37,815 nt of DNA from a bacterium (GTDB lineage Bacteria > UBP6 > JAFGXH01): contig JAFGXH010000102.1 in NCBI GenBank assembly GCA_016936735.1, forward strand, positions 1 to 37,815, read 5' to 3'. Made by a program: the position numbers and the translations under genes. The notes beneath the pieces were generated by a model, which did no database searches, had not been told where the DNA came from, and was given only the letters and a program-made list of their open reading frames with translations. This document shows, in pieces, positions 22,385-30,730 of this stretch; within the stretch, counting starts at the first letter, position 1, and the number at the start of each line of letters is the position of its first letter.

Positions 22385-24104
22385 ATTTATCAAGTTTGTA
22401 TGTTCTTAATCCAGTGATGTTTCTATCAACAGATATTATATTACTATAGATTTGCTGAGGAACTTTAATAACTAAATCAACATTTCTATCCTCTAAAACA
22501 CCTATTGAGGAATCAATATTTGATTGACCTCCAACTTGAAGTTGAGAAAGGCTTAATTTTCGACCTAAATCAGATAAAGAATTCTCTGTAGAGGCATGAT
22601 CTATCATTGTTGAAATAAGAGATAAAGTTCCATCTCCATTAGATACAAGCTCAAACATTCTTGCCTGTTCAGGAAAATCTAATAGACCAGATGTTTGAAT
22701 TTCAAAAAATCCATGCTCCTCCTCTGTTATTGGTTCATAATAGTCCACTCTATTTTTATGTCCATGTCCAACAATAAGTGCTAAAACATTATGATGTTTT
22801 TTTAGTAACTCTCTATACTCTGCTTTAGAAATCTCTGAGTTATCATCTAAATCATAGGATGGATGATGTTGAACAATAAAAACAGCAACATTATTATTCT
22901 CTAACTCCTGAAGTCTATTTGCCAACCAATCAAACTGAACTCTATCAATAAAACCAGCCTCATTCTGTTTTCCTTTATTTAAATTTCCATCTACTAAAAA
23001 GTTAACTCTTGATGCAGATGTATCAAGAGTTATTATTTCTATTGGTAGTTGTGGTAGTGGTCTGATAGAGTAGTATGCCTTTTCTGAGTTTTCATTAACA
23101 ATTTGATAGCCTTTTGTGTCTGCAACATAGTTTAAAAACTCTGCATGAGTTTGAAAAGGTTTTCTTCTTGAATCTGCAGGAGTTTTAGGTTCTGGACAAA
23201 ACTCTGTATCTCCAACCTCAACAAACATAGCAGCTGCTTTATCATTTTTTATAATTTTTTTAAAAGCACAGTATGGTTCTGCATACTCTGTTGTTCCATC
23301 TTGTGTTCCTGTATAAACAGGGGTTCCAATAGATATTGTTGGAATATCTTCACCTTGAAACGCTTTTGATGTTTCATCATCAATATAAAAAATTCCACTA
23401 AACATAATATCATGGTTTCCAATAGAGCCAAACCAAGGTAGATCATATGGAACACCCTTTGAGATAAAAGGGTCTGTAAAATCATTTCCAGACCCCTTTA
23501 CAGGATCTGAAATCTCTCCTGAATCAATTCTTACCTCTCCCCCATTTAAAACAGAGTTAAACCAATCCTGTTCAATCTGTTCGCCATTATCAATAGTATC
23601 TCCTGTTACTAAAAGAAAATCCTGCTTTGCTTTTGTATGGAAATAGCTTAATGTTTGAATCATTGCATCTGTAATATGTGCTGCATAGATACTATGTGGT
23701 CTATATGCACTTGGTGATATTGCTAATCCATAAACAGAACGAATTGGTGATTCAACATCTGTAAAGTGAATATCTGTTATTTGAGAAAACATTAATACAG
23801 ATTTTCTTGATGAATCTGCTGGTTTCTCATAACTCTCCCCAACCATATTTTTCATTAAAATATGAGATTCACCAGTCTGTTTATCTAAAACTCCATAACC
23901 ATTCTCCTCAAAAAGAGGAATATCACTTGCAATAAGAAGTTTATTTCTTGTGTATTCTCTTGCTTTTAAAATCTCAGAAAGTGTTGTTTTAGGAGTTTCA
24001 GAAATATTATAATAGACTGCCTCTCTATTAGAGTCATCCTCTCCTGAATCACATGCTGAGAATAGGGATAGTGATAATCCCAGAAAAATCGAAATTTTTT
24101 TCAT
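22383..24104 (-). CDS. Calcineurin-like metallophosphoesterase lipoprotein
   Basis: A 573-residue protein with lipobox FSAC (Cys18), so lipid-anchored outside the cytoplasm. The dinuclear metal site is complete: Asp111/His113 (ITDIHFTD), Asp169 and Asn173 in VTGDTIDNGE, GNHD (229-232), His413/His414 (VQHHPSYD), and GHGH (446-449). About 55 residues between the GD and GNHD motifs, plus a further insertion after GNHD, carry substrate-specific loops. It probably hydrolyses phosphomonoesters, diesters or nucleotides in the periplasm. With the nuclease at 1429 it could take part in phosphate scavenging, though no Pho-box was recognised. GAGGGG precedes the ATG. It is a single gene with its own promoter. 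Confidence 0.9.
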   Translation of the reverse strand: MKKISIFLGLSLSLFSACDSGEDDSNREAVYYNISETPKTTLSEILKAREYTRNKLLIASDIPLFEENGYGVLDKQTGESHILMKNMVGESYEKPADSSRKSVLMFSQITDIHFTDVESPIRSVYGLAISPSAYRPHSIYAAHITDAMIQTLSYFHTKAKQDFLLVTGDTIDNGEQIEQDWFNSVLNGGEVRIDSGEISDPVKGSGNDFTDPFISKGVPYDLPWFGSIGNHDIMFSGIFYIDDETSKAFQGEDIPTISIGTPVYTGTQDGTTEYAEPYCAFKKIIKNDKAAAMFVEVGDTEFCPEPKTPADSRRKPFQTHAEFLNYVADTKGYQIVNENSEKAYYSIRPLPQLPIEIITLDTSASRVNFLVDGNLNKGKQNEAGFIDRVQFDWLANRLQELENNNVAVFIVQHHPSYDLDDNSEISKAEYRELLKKHHNVLALIVGHGHKNRVDYYEPITEEEHGFFEIQTSGLLDFPEQARMFELVSNGDGTLSLISTMIDHASTENSLSDLGRKLSLSQLQVGGQSNIDSSIGVLEDRNVDLVIKVPQQIYSNIISVDRNITGLRTYKLDK

Positions 24105-24131
24105 AATAGCCCCTCAAAATTATGTAATTTT

Positions 24132-24160
24132 ATTATTACTAAATTGTATTTTTTTTGCAA
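24132..24160 (-). promoter_or_regulatory. Promoter of the phosphoesterase gene
   Basis: Minus strand: TTGCAA (24160-24155), a 17-bp spacer, AATAAT (24137-24132). A perfect 16-bp palindrome, AAAATTATGTAATTTT (24116-24131), lies immediately downstream and spans the predicted start near 24125, where a repressor could bind. Confidence 0.5.
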
Positions 24161-24213
24161 CAATAAATTTTTCCTATTACACTCTCTTTTTATAATATCA
24201 ATTAAAAATTATC

Positions 24214-24242
24214 TTGATTTTTTTATAAAAAAAGGTAATAAT
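24214..24242 (+). promoter_or_regulatory. Candidate promoter of the RRM gene
   Basis: TTGATT (24214-24219), a 17-bp spacer, AATAAT (24237-24242, 5/6). This would give a leader of about 52 nt. The leader contains TCGGGGTGTTCTGGC before the AAGGAG ribosome site, unusually GC-rich for this genome. Confidence 0.45.
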
Positions 24243-24300
24243 CATTTGAACTTCCTAAATCAATTTATCGGGGTGTTCTGGCTTTTTTTTAAGGAGTATT

Positions 24301-24558
24301 ATGTCTATACAAATTTATGCTGGCAATCTTGCCTACAAAATGACTGAAGATGGTCTTCGCAAATTATTTGAAGAGTATGGTAATGTTACTTTTGTTAAAA
24401 TCGTGAAAGATCGCGATACAAATCAATCAAAAGGTTATGGATTTATTGAGATGAGTGATCAAAATGATGCTGACTCTGCTATTGAGGCTCTTAATGGAAC
24501 TGAAGTATTAGGACGTACCATCAAAGTTAATATTGCTCGTCCAAAAACAACCCGATAA
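24301..24558 (+). CDS. Single-RRM RNA-binding protein
   Basis: An 85-residue protein consisting of one RNA-recognition motif. RNP2 is IYAGNL (5-10) and RNP1 is KGYGFIEM, with the usual beta-alpha-beta spacing and a short basic tail ARPKTTR. Such small RRM proteins (Rbp-like) occur in cyanobacteria, Bacteroidetes and deltaproteobacteria and bind single-stranded RNA; several respond to cold or affect mRNA location. AAGGAG lies at ideal spacing. Codon choice (GGT, CGT, CGC, CTT) is less biased to AGA and TTA than in the neighbours, which suggests high expression. A strong terminator follows, so it is monocistronic. Confidence 0.95.
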   Translation: MSIQIYAGNLAYKMTEDGLRKLFEEYGNVTFVKIVKDRDTNQSKGYGFIEMSDQNDADSAIEALNGTEVLGRTIKVNIARPKTTR

Positions 24559-24589
24559 AAACTCGATATCAAATAATAAAATGATAGAT

Positions 24590-24621
24590 GGCAGAAAAAG
24601 TCTATTTTTTCTGCCTTTTTT
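24590..24621 (+). terminator. Rho-independent terminator of the RRM gene
   Basis: GGCAGAAAAA (24590-24599) pairs perfectly with TTTTTCTGCC (24606-24615), then T6. It is a textbook terminator 31 bp after the stop. Confidence 0.92.
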
Positions 24622-24681
24622 ATATATGGATTTGAATAAAAATATTTTTTTCAAGTCTACTATTTATTTCTTGGAGGATTT

Positions 24682-25215
24682 ATGAAAAATTTAGTAATAC
24701 TAACAGCTCTTTTTTTTACAGTAACTGTTTTTGGAAAAAGTTTAATGGTTGATACATCTAGTACTGGAACCCATGTTAAAACAGAGGGACTTGATGTAAA
24801 GGCTAATGAGCAGGGAGCTAGTGTTAAAATAGATGGATTAAAAGTTAAAACAACTAATGGAACAAAAGTAAAAAAAGATGAACCAAAACATCATGTTGAA
24901 GAGGTAACAGAGGATGAATCTGAGGATAATGGTGTTGATTTAATTATTAATGATGATAATCAAACAAAAACATTAGAATGTAATCATGGGGAACCTGTTG
25001 TTAATGGAAACAATAATAATGTTACTTTTAAAGGTGCTTGCAAAGAGATTATTGTTAATGGTGAAAACAATAAAGTATCTTTAGAGAAAATTAAATCAAT
25101 TGTTGTAAATGGTGATAAAAATAGTGTTACTTGGGTTGAATCTTGTAAAGGTGGAAAACCAGCAATTTTAAACAATGGAAATAAGAATAGTGTTAAACAG
25201 ATTAAGAAAAAATAG
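24682..25215 (+). CDS. DUF3060-like exported protein
   Basis: A 177-residue protein with a cleavable signal peptide (MKNLVILTALFFTVTVFGKS). A lysine- and acid-rich linker (about 20-85) repeats HVKTEGLDVK / SVKIDGLKVK. The C-terminal 85 residues have the evenly spaced N-G-x-N-N-x-V turns of DUF3060: VVNGNNNNVTFKGAC, IVNGENNKVSLEK, VVNGDKNSVTW, NNGNKNSVKQ. This predicts a small right-handed beta-helix or stacked hairpins with an Asn ladder, probably periplasmic. Function is unknown for the family. TTGGAGG precedes the ATG. No partner gene is evident, and the convergent MscS gene ends 18 bp away. Confidence 0.82.
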   Translation: MKNLVILTALFFTVTVFGKSLMVDTSSTGTHVKTEGLDVKANEQGASVKIDGLKVKTTNGTKVKKDEPKHHVEEVTEDESEDNGVDLIINDDNQTKTLECNHGEPVVNGNNNNVTFKGACKEIIVNGENNKVSLEKIKSIVVNGDKNSVTWVESCKGGKPAILNNGNKNSVKQIKKK

Positions 25216-25232
25216 TAATATCTAAATAATTC

Positions 25233-26720
25233 CTATTTTATCTCAAAAAAGTTTTTAATTTTATCTTTTAGTCTATTTTTTTCAGCATTAATTTTTGTTT
25301 CAATACTTTTCTCTTTTTGTTTCTCTTTATTTATCTCTGAAGTTAAGTTTTGTAGTTTTCTTCGTGTGATAACATCACTTATTTGAGATATCAATTTTTT
25401 ATTATTTTTAAATATTTTTTGAAAAGTCTCACTAGTGAGTTTATAAACTTTTGTATCAACCTCTGCTCTAATTGCAGCAGTTGTTTTATCTCCAGTCATA
25501 AGAGATATCTCTCCAAAAAAGTGTGGAGCATCAAGTGTTGCAACTTTTTTATCATCAATAACAACAGATACTTTACCTGTTTTTATTGAGTAAAATGAGT
25601 TATTATACTCATTCTGTTTTAAAATATACTCATTTGCACCAAATTCAGCAATCTCCATATCATTAATTACAATATTTTTCTCCTGTTCAGTTAATGGTTC
25701 AAAAAAATCAACATTATTAATGAATGTAGTTATCTCTTTCTGTTTATCCTCATCACTTTGAACATTATACTCTCTTAAAAAAATATCATATCTAGGAATA
25801 GGAATCTCTATTCCTTCACGTTTGAATGCATAGAATACAATTGATAATATATCACTTTTGATTTTATATATTTTTTCAACATTAAGAATATAGAATCTTA
25901 CCTCAAAAAGTATTGCAAAATCTCCATACTCTGTAAAATATATTTGTGGATCCTCAATATTATCAACACTTTTTAAAGCCTCTAATGCAACTTTTATAAC
26001 TTTGTTAGGATTATTATCATAAGTAACACCAAATGGAATACTAAACAGATGTTTAAAATCTTTTGCAGAAAAGACTCTCATTGTTTTTGATGTAAACTCT
26101 TTATTAGGAATAATATATCTCTCATTTTGAAGAGTTATTACTTTTGTAAATCTCCAGCTATGACTTACAATTCTACCAATTTTACCATTATAATCAATCC
26201 AATCACCAGCCTCAATAGTATCCTCTGTACTAATTATTATACCAGCAACAATATCACTAAGAGTATTTTGAAGTGCAAGACCAATAACAGCAGTTAAGAT
26301 AGCAGATGTTGTAAAAATTGAGTTAACAGAGACACCAAGCTCTTTAAGAAGAAGCATAATGGCAATAAAATATAGAACCCCCTTTAATATATCATAAAAA
26401 ATTTGAGGAAATTTTAGATTTTTTCTAAGAATTAACTCAATAACAGCATAAATTATAACTCTAGCAATTAAAAACATGAATGCTAAAGAGAAAGCAAATT
26501 TATAGTATATATATATTTGATAACTTGTTGTGATCCATCCAAAATTTTCTGGAGTTTTTAGAATAATAAATATAATAGCAAGAGATATATTATATTTTGA
26601 CTGTTTTTGTACTTTATCTTGTTCAATAAATCTAAAAATAAGATAATTAATTCCCCCAATAATAATGGATATAACAACTGTTATTGAGAAAAATTTATAT
26701 AAATACTCCATTATCTCCAT
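25233..26720 (-). CDS. MscS-type mechanosensitive channel with C-terminal CNB-like domain
   Basis: About 495 residues. The start is ATG 26720 or ATG 26711; the GGAG before the latter is close, and a TTG at 26723 is less likely. Membrane helices fill about residues 10-160. The pore-lining helix and MscS beta-domain read AILTAVIGLALQNTLSDIVAG, then EAGDWIDYNGKIGRIVSHSWRFTKV. Residues about 350-455 form a cyclic-nucleotide-binding-like fold (NEYILKQNEYNNSFYSIKTGKVSVV, FGEISLMTG). The phosphate-cassette Glu is present, but the Arg usually seen in GEPRxA is Thr (GDKTTAA), so cAMP or cGMP binding is doubtful. A charged coiled coil ends the protein. It should act as an osmotic safety valve in the inner membrane, perhaps with ligand control as in the MscS-CNB subfamily. 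Confidence 0.93.
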   Translation of the reverse strand: MEIMEYLYKFFSITVVISIIIGGINYLIFRFIEQDKVQKQSKYNISLAIIFIILKTPENFGWITTSYQIYIYYKFAFSLAFMFLIARVIIYAVIELILRKNLKFPQIFYDILKGVLYFIAIMLLLKELGVSVNSIFTTSAILTAVIGLALQNTLSDIVAGIIISTEDTIEAGDWIDYNGKIGRIVSHSWRFTKVITLQNERYIIPNKEFTSKTMRVFSAKDFKHLFSIPFGVTYDNNPNKVIKVALEALKSVDNIEDPQIYFTEYGDFAILFEVRFYILNVEKIYKIKSDILSIVFYAFKREGIEIPIPRYDIFLREYNVQSDEDKQKEITTFINNVDFFEPLTEQEKNIVINDMEIAEFGANEYILKQNEYNNSFYSIKTGKVSVVIDDKKVATLDAPHFFGEISLMTGDKTTAAIRAEVDTKVYKLTSETFQKIFKNNKKLISQISDVITRRKLQNLTSEINKEKQKEKSIETKINAEKNRLKDKIKNFFEIK

Positions 26721-26782
26721 CAAAAAATTAATAATATTGATTTTATAATAATAAAGAGTTTTATTTCAAATTTTTCTATTTA

Positions 26783-26813
26783 TTTACTTTACTTAAATGT
26801 AAAATAAAGTAAA
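26783..26813 (-). terminator. Hairpin directly after the stop of the 223-aa protein
   Basis: TTTACTTTA (26783-26791) and TAAAGTAAA (26805-26813) are perfect 9-bp arms abutting the TAG stop at 26814. There is no U-tract on the minus strand. It is either a weak terminator or 3'-end protection within the operon toward the MscS gene. Confidence 0.45.
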
Positions 26814-27485
26814 CTACTCAATAATCTCAACTAATATCTCATTAGACTCTATTTTTCCACTCCATACATTATATATTTCAGATTTTTCATCTTTTTTTAC
26901 CTCATAAATTGCTTTTATTGTTGCTTTTTTTGAGGGTTTATTTGGAAATCCATCCCAATTTTCAGAATCAATTAAAATATTTTTTTCAAAAATAGCTTTT
27001 GAAGATAAAACTCTATATGTTGGAGCATTTTTATCCCATCCTCTATCTTTAAGTTTTATTGTAAATATCTCTCCATCAATATTAATTTGGAAATATATTT
27101 TATCATAACCCCAAGAGTTATTCTCATTCCAAATTTTTAATTTTTTAGAGAAGTTATTGCTTAAAATTACTTTAAAATTTAGTTCTGTTTTTTTTAAAGA
27201 TAGTTTTAATAGATCATTTTTTTCTGTTGATATTTTAATATCTAAATGATTCTCTTTAAAATCTTTTTGAAAATCATTTTCTGTTGTTGGTCTCATCATA
27301 ATCCCCTTTGTTCTAAGAGGTTTTGAAATATTACTATTTTCATTCTCTCCTGCAAAAAGATATAGTGGATTTAAAAAAGCTCCAATTGATACTGCTGAAA
27401 ATAGAATTTTTTTACTTGTATCAAAATATTTTTTTAAAGAGGGATAACCTCGTTTATGATTTTTACTCTCAGGGACTAATCTCAT
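26814..27485 (-). CDS. Exported protein of unknown function
   Basis: A 223-residue protein not assigned to a family. The N-terminus MRLVPESKNHKRGYPSLKKYFDTSKKIL is basic and precedes a hydrophobic segment (ILFSAVSIGAFLNPLYLFAG, about 27-46), giving a long signal-peptide-like or signal-anchor start. RGYPSLKKYFDTSKK resembles the N-termini of a set of exported deltaproteobacterial proteins (recognition only). The remainder alternates beta-strands, with W/G motifs NSWGYDKIYFQI and RGWDKNAPTYRV, suggesting a beta-sandwich. No catalytic motif is seen. AGGAG precedes the ATG. It is the last of four co-directional envelope genes (LPP20, FlgT-like, FecR, this one), 68 bp after the FecR gene, and probably works with them. 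Confidence 0.7.
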   Translation of the reverse strand: MRLVPESKNHKRGYPSLKKYFDTSKKILFSAVSIGAFLNPLYLFAGENENSNISKPLRTKGIMMRPTTENDFQKDFKENHLDIKISTEKNDLLKLSLKKTELNFKVILSNNFSKKLKIWNENNSWGYDKIYFQINIDGEIFTIKLKDRGWDKNAPTYRVLSSKAIFEKNILIDSENWDGFPNKPSKKATIKAIYEVKKDEKSEIYNVWSGKIESNEILVEIIE

Positions 27486-27553
27486 TTTATATCTCCTAAT
27501 AATAATTTTTTTGAAGGTAGAAAACTCTTAATTGGTGTGATTAACTATATTGA

Positions 27554-28297
27554 TTATTTTTCTTCTGAAGCAGCATCAAGTTTTTGATTCCACAAAACCC
27601 ATTCATCCTTCTCTTCTGGAAGAATATCCTCCATTTGAGTCTCTCCATTTGCCGCAACAGTTACTCTCTGCATCTGTTTCAAAACAACTCGGTTCCACTC
27701 TGCAAGGGAAACCTCTTTAGGTCCAGAGACCTCTTTTCTGTTTCGTTTATCATAATTTCTTTTATCAATTTTTTCTTGATTCTCTTTTTTGGTTTTAGGA
27801 GTATCAACCTCAACAGAACCATTATAAAGACTAACAATAGATTTTTCAGATTCATCAAAAGAGATATCAAAAGTTGTTCCTCTTACCCCAGCAGTTGCTG
27901 TTTTTGTTGATAATTCAAAATTTCTATCCCCAGATTTTGATTTTGCAACTTTTGCCCAAACTCTACCAAGAACAAGACGAGCTGCAAATTTTCTATTTTC
28001 AGCACTTTTCATCATTGAGTCATTAATTTTTATTTGTGATTTCTCAGAGACTCTTAATTCAGATGAGTCATTAAATAGAAGAATAACTTTTGACTCATTA
28101 CCTGTTTTAATCTCCACACCAGAGAAAACTTTATCACCCTCTTTTAGCTTTTTCCATTTACCATCAGATTTAACAAAAGCAGATTTTCCCTCTATTTTAA
28201 GAATTTTACCAGAGGCCTCTCCCTTTGTTGTTGCAAATAGAGTAACCCCACCAATAAGCAGGGTTATAAAAATTGATATTATAACTATATTTTTCAT
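27554..28297 (-). CDS. FecR-domain exported protein
   Basis: A 247-residue protein with an N-terminal signal or anchor (VIISIFITLLIGGVTLFAT). Residues about 30-170 form a FecR domain: GKILKIEGKSAFVKSDGKWKKLKEGDKV, ELRVSEKSQIKI, and the motif ATAGVRGTTFDISF typical of the family. The C-terminus is charged, with repeated KR and acidic residues. In siderophore systems FecR is an anti-sigma regulator, but stand-alone FecR-domain proteins in deltaproteobacteria are usually periplasmic and lack the N-terminal anti-sigma helix pair, as here. No sigma factor or TonB receptor is nearby. GGAG lies before the ATG, and the gene follows the FlgT-like gene by 41 bp. Confidence 0.88.
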   Translation of the reverse strand: MKNIVIISIFITLLIGGVTLFATTKGEASGKILKIEGKSAFVKSDGKWKKLKEGDKVFSGVEIKTGNESKVILLFNDSSELRVSEKSQIKINDSMMKSAENRKFAARLVLGRVWAKVAKSKSGDRNFELSTKTATAGVRGTTFDISFDESEKSIVSLYNGSVEVDTPKTKKENQEKIDKRNYDKRNRKEVSGPKEVSLAEWNRVVLKQMQRVTVAANGETQMEDILPEEKDEWVLWNQKLDAASEEK

Positions 28298-28338
28298 TGT
28301 TACACTCCAAAATAAAATTTATCTGTAAATATTTAGAG

Positions 28339-29520
28339 CTATTTTTCAATAGAAAACACAACTTTATTTCTAGTTATGCTATCAACAGCAAGAGGAAGCT
28401 CTTTAAAAGGTTTATTTAACACTTCATCAACAAAATGTTTTGTAAATCCCTTATAAGTAAGAGTAAATTCACCATTTTTATTTGTAATTTTAATATCAGA
28501 AGCATCAACAACACCACGAACTTCATCTTTTAAAAATGCAATAAATTTTTTTGCTATTTGGTATTTTAAATTACCTTTTATAACAACCTCAATATCATTT
28601 GGTGCAGTTAATAGCTGTTGCCATTTTTTAAGAATTGCATTTTCAATTTTTTTAGAGGCAGATGCTCCAAGTTTTTGGAAAGATTTTTTACCAGCCATTA
28701 TCTCATCATTTGCATTACTTGTACCTTTTTCTGTAAGATCATTCTCAATAAAAATAATCTCTCCAGTATCTGCACGAACCACACGAACAGTCATTGTTGA
28801 GGATACTGTTGTAACATTAAAACCTGTTGTATTAGTTAAGGTACTTGCAATAGCTTGACCATAAATAATAAAATCTGCATCATGCATATTGCTTATTTTT
28901 TTAATATCTTTTTCTGAAAGATTATTTACATTTTGAAATGCAGGTAAAACTTTTAACTCTTTACTTAGAACTTGATGGTCTATAAATTTAAACCCTTTCT
29001 CTGTAAAATATTTCAAAATTGAGCTTTCTACTGTTCCAAGATCTATTGCATTTCCTGTCCACCAGCCACTTGCTGTTTTTTGCCCAACATTTTGTTCAGA
29101 TATTAAAATCATTATTTTGGGTTTTCCAATATTTTTATAAATCTCTTTAATTGCATCAATATCCTCTTTAAGCTGTTTTGTTGAAACTGTTGCAGATATT
29201 TTAACAAAATAGATATTAGGATCTTTTGAATCCACACCCTCTTCAACAACAGAGTATTTTTTTACATAACCTTTCGATTTTGTGTAGATTCTATCAGAAA
29301 CAAGCTCAAAATTTTCTGTTAAAGAGTCAGATGAAACAACTGTTCCAGAAACCTGCTCAACAGATTTTCTGAGAGCATCATCAATGGCTTTATCTTTTGC
29401 TGCAACCTTATCTCCACTAAGAATAGCAGCCTCTCCTTTGATTTCAATAGTTACATCTTCTGAATTTCCCCATAAAACAAATGTGAATAGAAGTGGTATA
29501 ATATACTTAATAAGTCTCAT
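28339..29520 (-). CDS. FlgT-like exported protein
   Basis: The start is ATG 29520, which has AGGGGG four bases upstream; the longer frame from TTG 29544 lacks this and overlaps the previous stop. The product has 393 residues with a signal peptide (MRLIKYIIPLLFTFVLWG). Residues about 20-105 match the FlgT N-terminal fold: IEIKGEAAILSGDKVAAKDKAIDDALRKSVEQVSG. Residues about 115-280 contain a domain with IMILISEQNVGQ and MHDADFIIYGQAIA, like the nucleotide-binding-like middle domain of FlgT and CsgG-type proteins. The C-terminal part repeats the fold. FlgT stabilises the flagellar H-ring in Vibrio, but no flagellar gene is present here, so a wider envelope role with the adjacent LPP20-like protein is more likely. 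Confidence 0.8.
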   Translation of the reverse strand: MRLIKYIIPLLFTFVLWGNSEDVTIEIKGEAAILSGDKVAAKDKAIDDALRKSVEQVSGTVVSSDSLTENFELVSDRIYTKSKGYVKKYSVVEEGVDSKDPNIYFVKISATVSTKQLKEDIDAIKEIYKNIGKPKIMILISEQNVGQKTASGWWTGNAIDLGTVESSILKYFTEKGFKFIDHQVLSKELKVLPAFQNVNNLSEKDIKKISNMHDADFIIYGQAIASTLTNTTGFNVTTVSSTMTVRVVRADTGEIIFIENDLTEKGTSNANDEIMAGKKSFQKLGASASKKIENAILKKWQQLLTAPNDIEVVIKGNLKYQIAKKFIAFLKDEVRGVVDASDIKITNKNGEFTLTYKGFTKHFVDEVLNKPFKELPLAVDSITRNKVVFSIEK

Positions 29521-29533
29521 TTTGCCCCCTAAA

Positions 29534-30322
29534 TTATTTAACAATAAAATAGACTTTTCCCTCTGTTAAAAAGGATATATCTGTGTCAGTTGTAAGTTTT
29601 GAAGCATCTGTATCAGAAATAATAACAACACTCCCTTCTGTTTTATCAAGAGCTTTAGCTTGAATAATAAGAAGGGATGTATCTCCAGCTATCTCTTTTG
29701 CATCATCTAAAGATTTAACATAATTAACAATACCATTTTTTTCTGCAATCTCTTTTTTTACACTATCAAGAGAGTAGAGAAGCTGTCCAGATTCATTTCT
29801 AATCTCTGGAAGTAAAGATTTTGTATATTTTAGGCTACTAAGATCAATAATTAGTGCATTATATTTTGTGTTTCCACTATTTTTTAATGACTCACTATTT
29901 TTTTTCAACATTTTCTCAATAGGTAAAATACCTGCTAATGGTACCTCTAAAATAATATCAACACCACCATCATCATAATATTTTGTCCCTTTTACAACAC
30001 CACCCTGAATAACTCCTTGTACATGAGTCGCAATAATTTTATCTGCTGCCATCTGTTGTTCAATTGTTAGAGTAGATTTTATTTTTAATCCTTTAACAAC
30101 CTCTAACACATTTCGATAAGCATCCATTTTTGCAGCTCTTTCTGCATTTAATCGAGCTTTTGCTGGATTCTGAGAGTGAAGAGTTGGAGCTCCACTACCA
30201 GTAACTGTGATAACTTTTTTTGTCCAATTCACTTTCCCATAGGAAAAATCTTGAATATTATCCTCTCCATAAATAGTTAAGGATAGGAGAATAGTAAAAA
30301 TAAAGAAAAGAGATGTTTTCAT
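29534..30322 (-). CDS. LPP20-family periplasmic protein
   Basis: A 262-residue protein with a cleavable signal peptide (MKTSLFFIFTILLSLTIYG) and no lipobox Cys, so soluble in the periplasm, unlike Helicobacter Lpp20. The LPP20 core is clear: AKARLNAERAAKMDAYRNVLEVVKGLKI, then VQGVIQGGVVKGTKYYDDGGVDIILEVPLAG. The C-terminal 120 residues form an additional alpha/beta domain (NALIIDLSSLKYTKSLLPEIRN). The LPP20 and FlgT-N folds are related, so this gene and the next encode two paralogous-fold partners, 13 bp apart. AGGAGG precedes the ATG. It heads the operon toward 26814. Upstream lie weak promoter matches and two 41-bp repeats. Confidence 0.85.
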   Translation of the reverse strand: MKTSLFFIFTILLSLTIYGEDNIQDFSYGKVNWTKKVITVTGSGAPTLHSQNPAKARLNAERAAKMDAYRNVLEVVKGLKIKSTLTIEQQMAADKIIATHVQGVIQGGVVKGTKYYDDGGVDIILEVPLAGILPIEKMLKKNSESLKNSGNTKYNALIIDLSSLKYTKSLLPEIRNESGQLLYSLDSVKKEIAEKNGIVNYVKSLDDAKEIAGDTSLLIIQAKALDKTEGSVVIISDTDASKLTTDTDISFLTEGKVYFIVK

Positions 30323-30375
30323 AGAACCTCCTAAAATTTATAAAAATCAAAATATTTTACTAAAAAATAAAACAG

Positions 30376-30495
30376 TATTTTTTAGACAACTATATTTCAA
30401 TAAAATTCAAAAAAATTATAAAAAAAATGAAAAAATATTTAATTCAATAAAATATATTTTTTAGACAACTATATTTCAATAAAATTCAAAAAAAT
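30376..30495. repeat. Twin 41-bp perfect direct repeats
   Basis: Copies at 30376-30416 and 30455-30495 are identical over 41 bp, 79 bp apart (about 7.5 helical turns). They share the core TTTTTTAGACAACTATATTT followed by CAATAAAATTC. They start 54 and 133 bp upstream of the LPP20 ATG. Identity between non-coding copies suggests a duplicated regulator-binding site or recent slippage duplication. Confidence 0.85.
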
Positions 30496-30611
30496 ATAAA
30501 ATTCATTAATGCTTTTAATTGATACCCTCTAAATTTTTAAATGAATTAACAAATAAACTCATCAGAAACCCTTTTGTTAATTAATATAATGTTAGAATAA
30601 TAATAAACCTC

Positions 30612-30673
30612 AATAAAAACTTTATTATAGGAGCATTTTTAATTACCTCCTCTATATTATAAAGTTTTTTATT
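30612..30673. repeat. Long imperfect inverted repeat containing AGGAG/CTCCT
   Basis: The left arm (30612-30633, AATAAAAACTTTAT then TATAGGAG) and right arm (30647-30673, CTCCTCTATATTATAAAG then TTTTTTATT) pair with a few bulges around a 13-nt loop. If transcribed on the plus strand it lies well upstream of the predicted trkA start. On the minus strand it shows GAGGAGG eight bases before an ATG that opens only a 3-codon frame. Possible roles are a bidirectional terminator, an operator or a small RNA. Confidence 0.45.
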
Positions 30674-30730
30674 AATTTTTCAATTTTTTTTTGCAAATAA
30701 TAAAACTTTTATAAATTCCTTTATTTTCAA

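Noticed and set aside
26723-26723. TTG as start of the MscS gene
   Set aside because: An ATG follows directly at 26720, and no Shine-Dalgarno favours the TTG.
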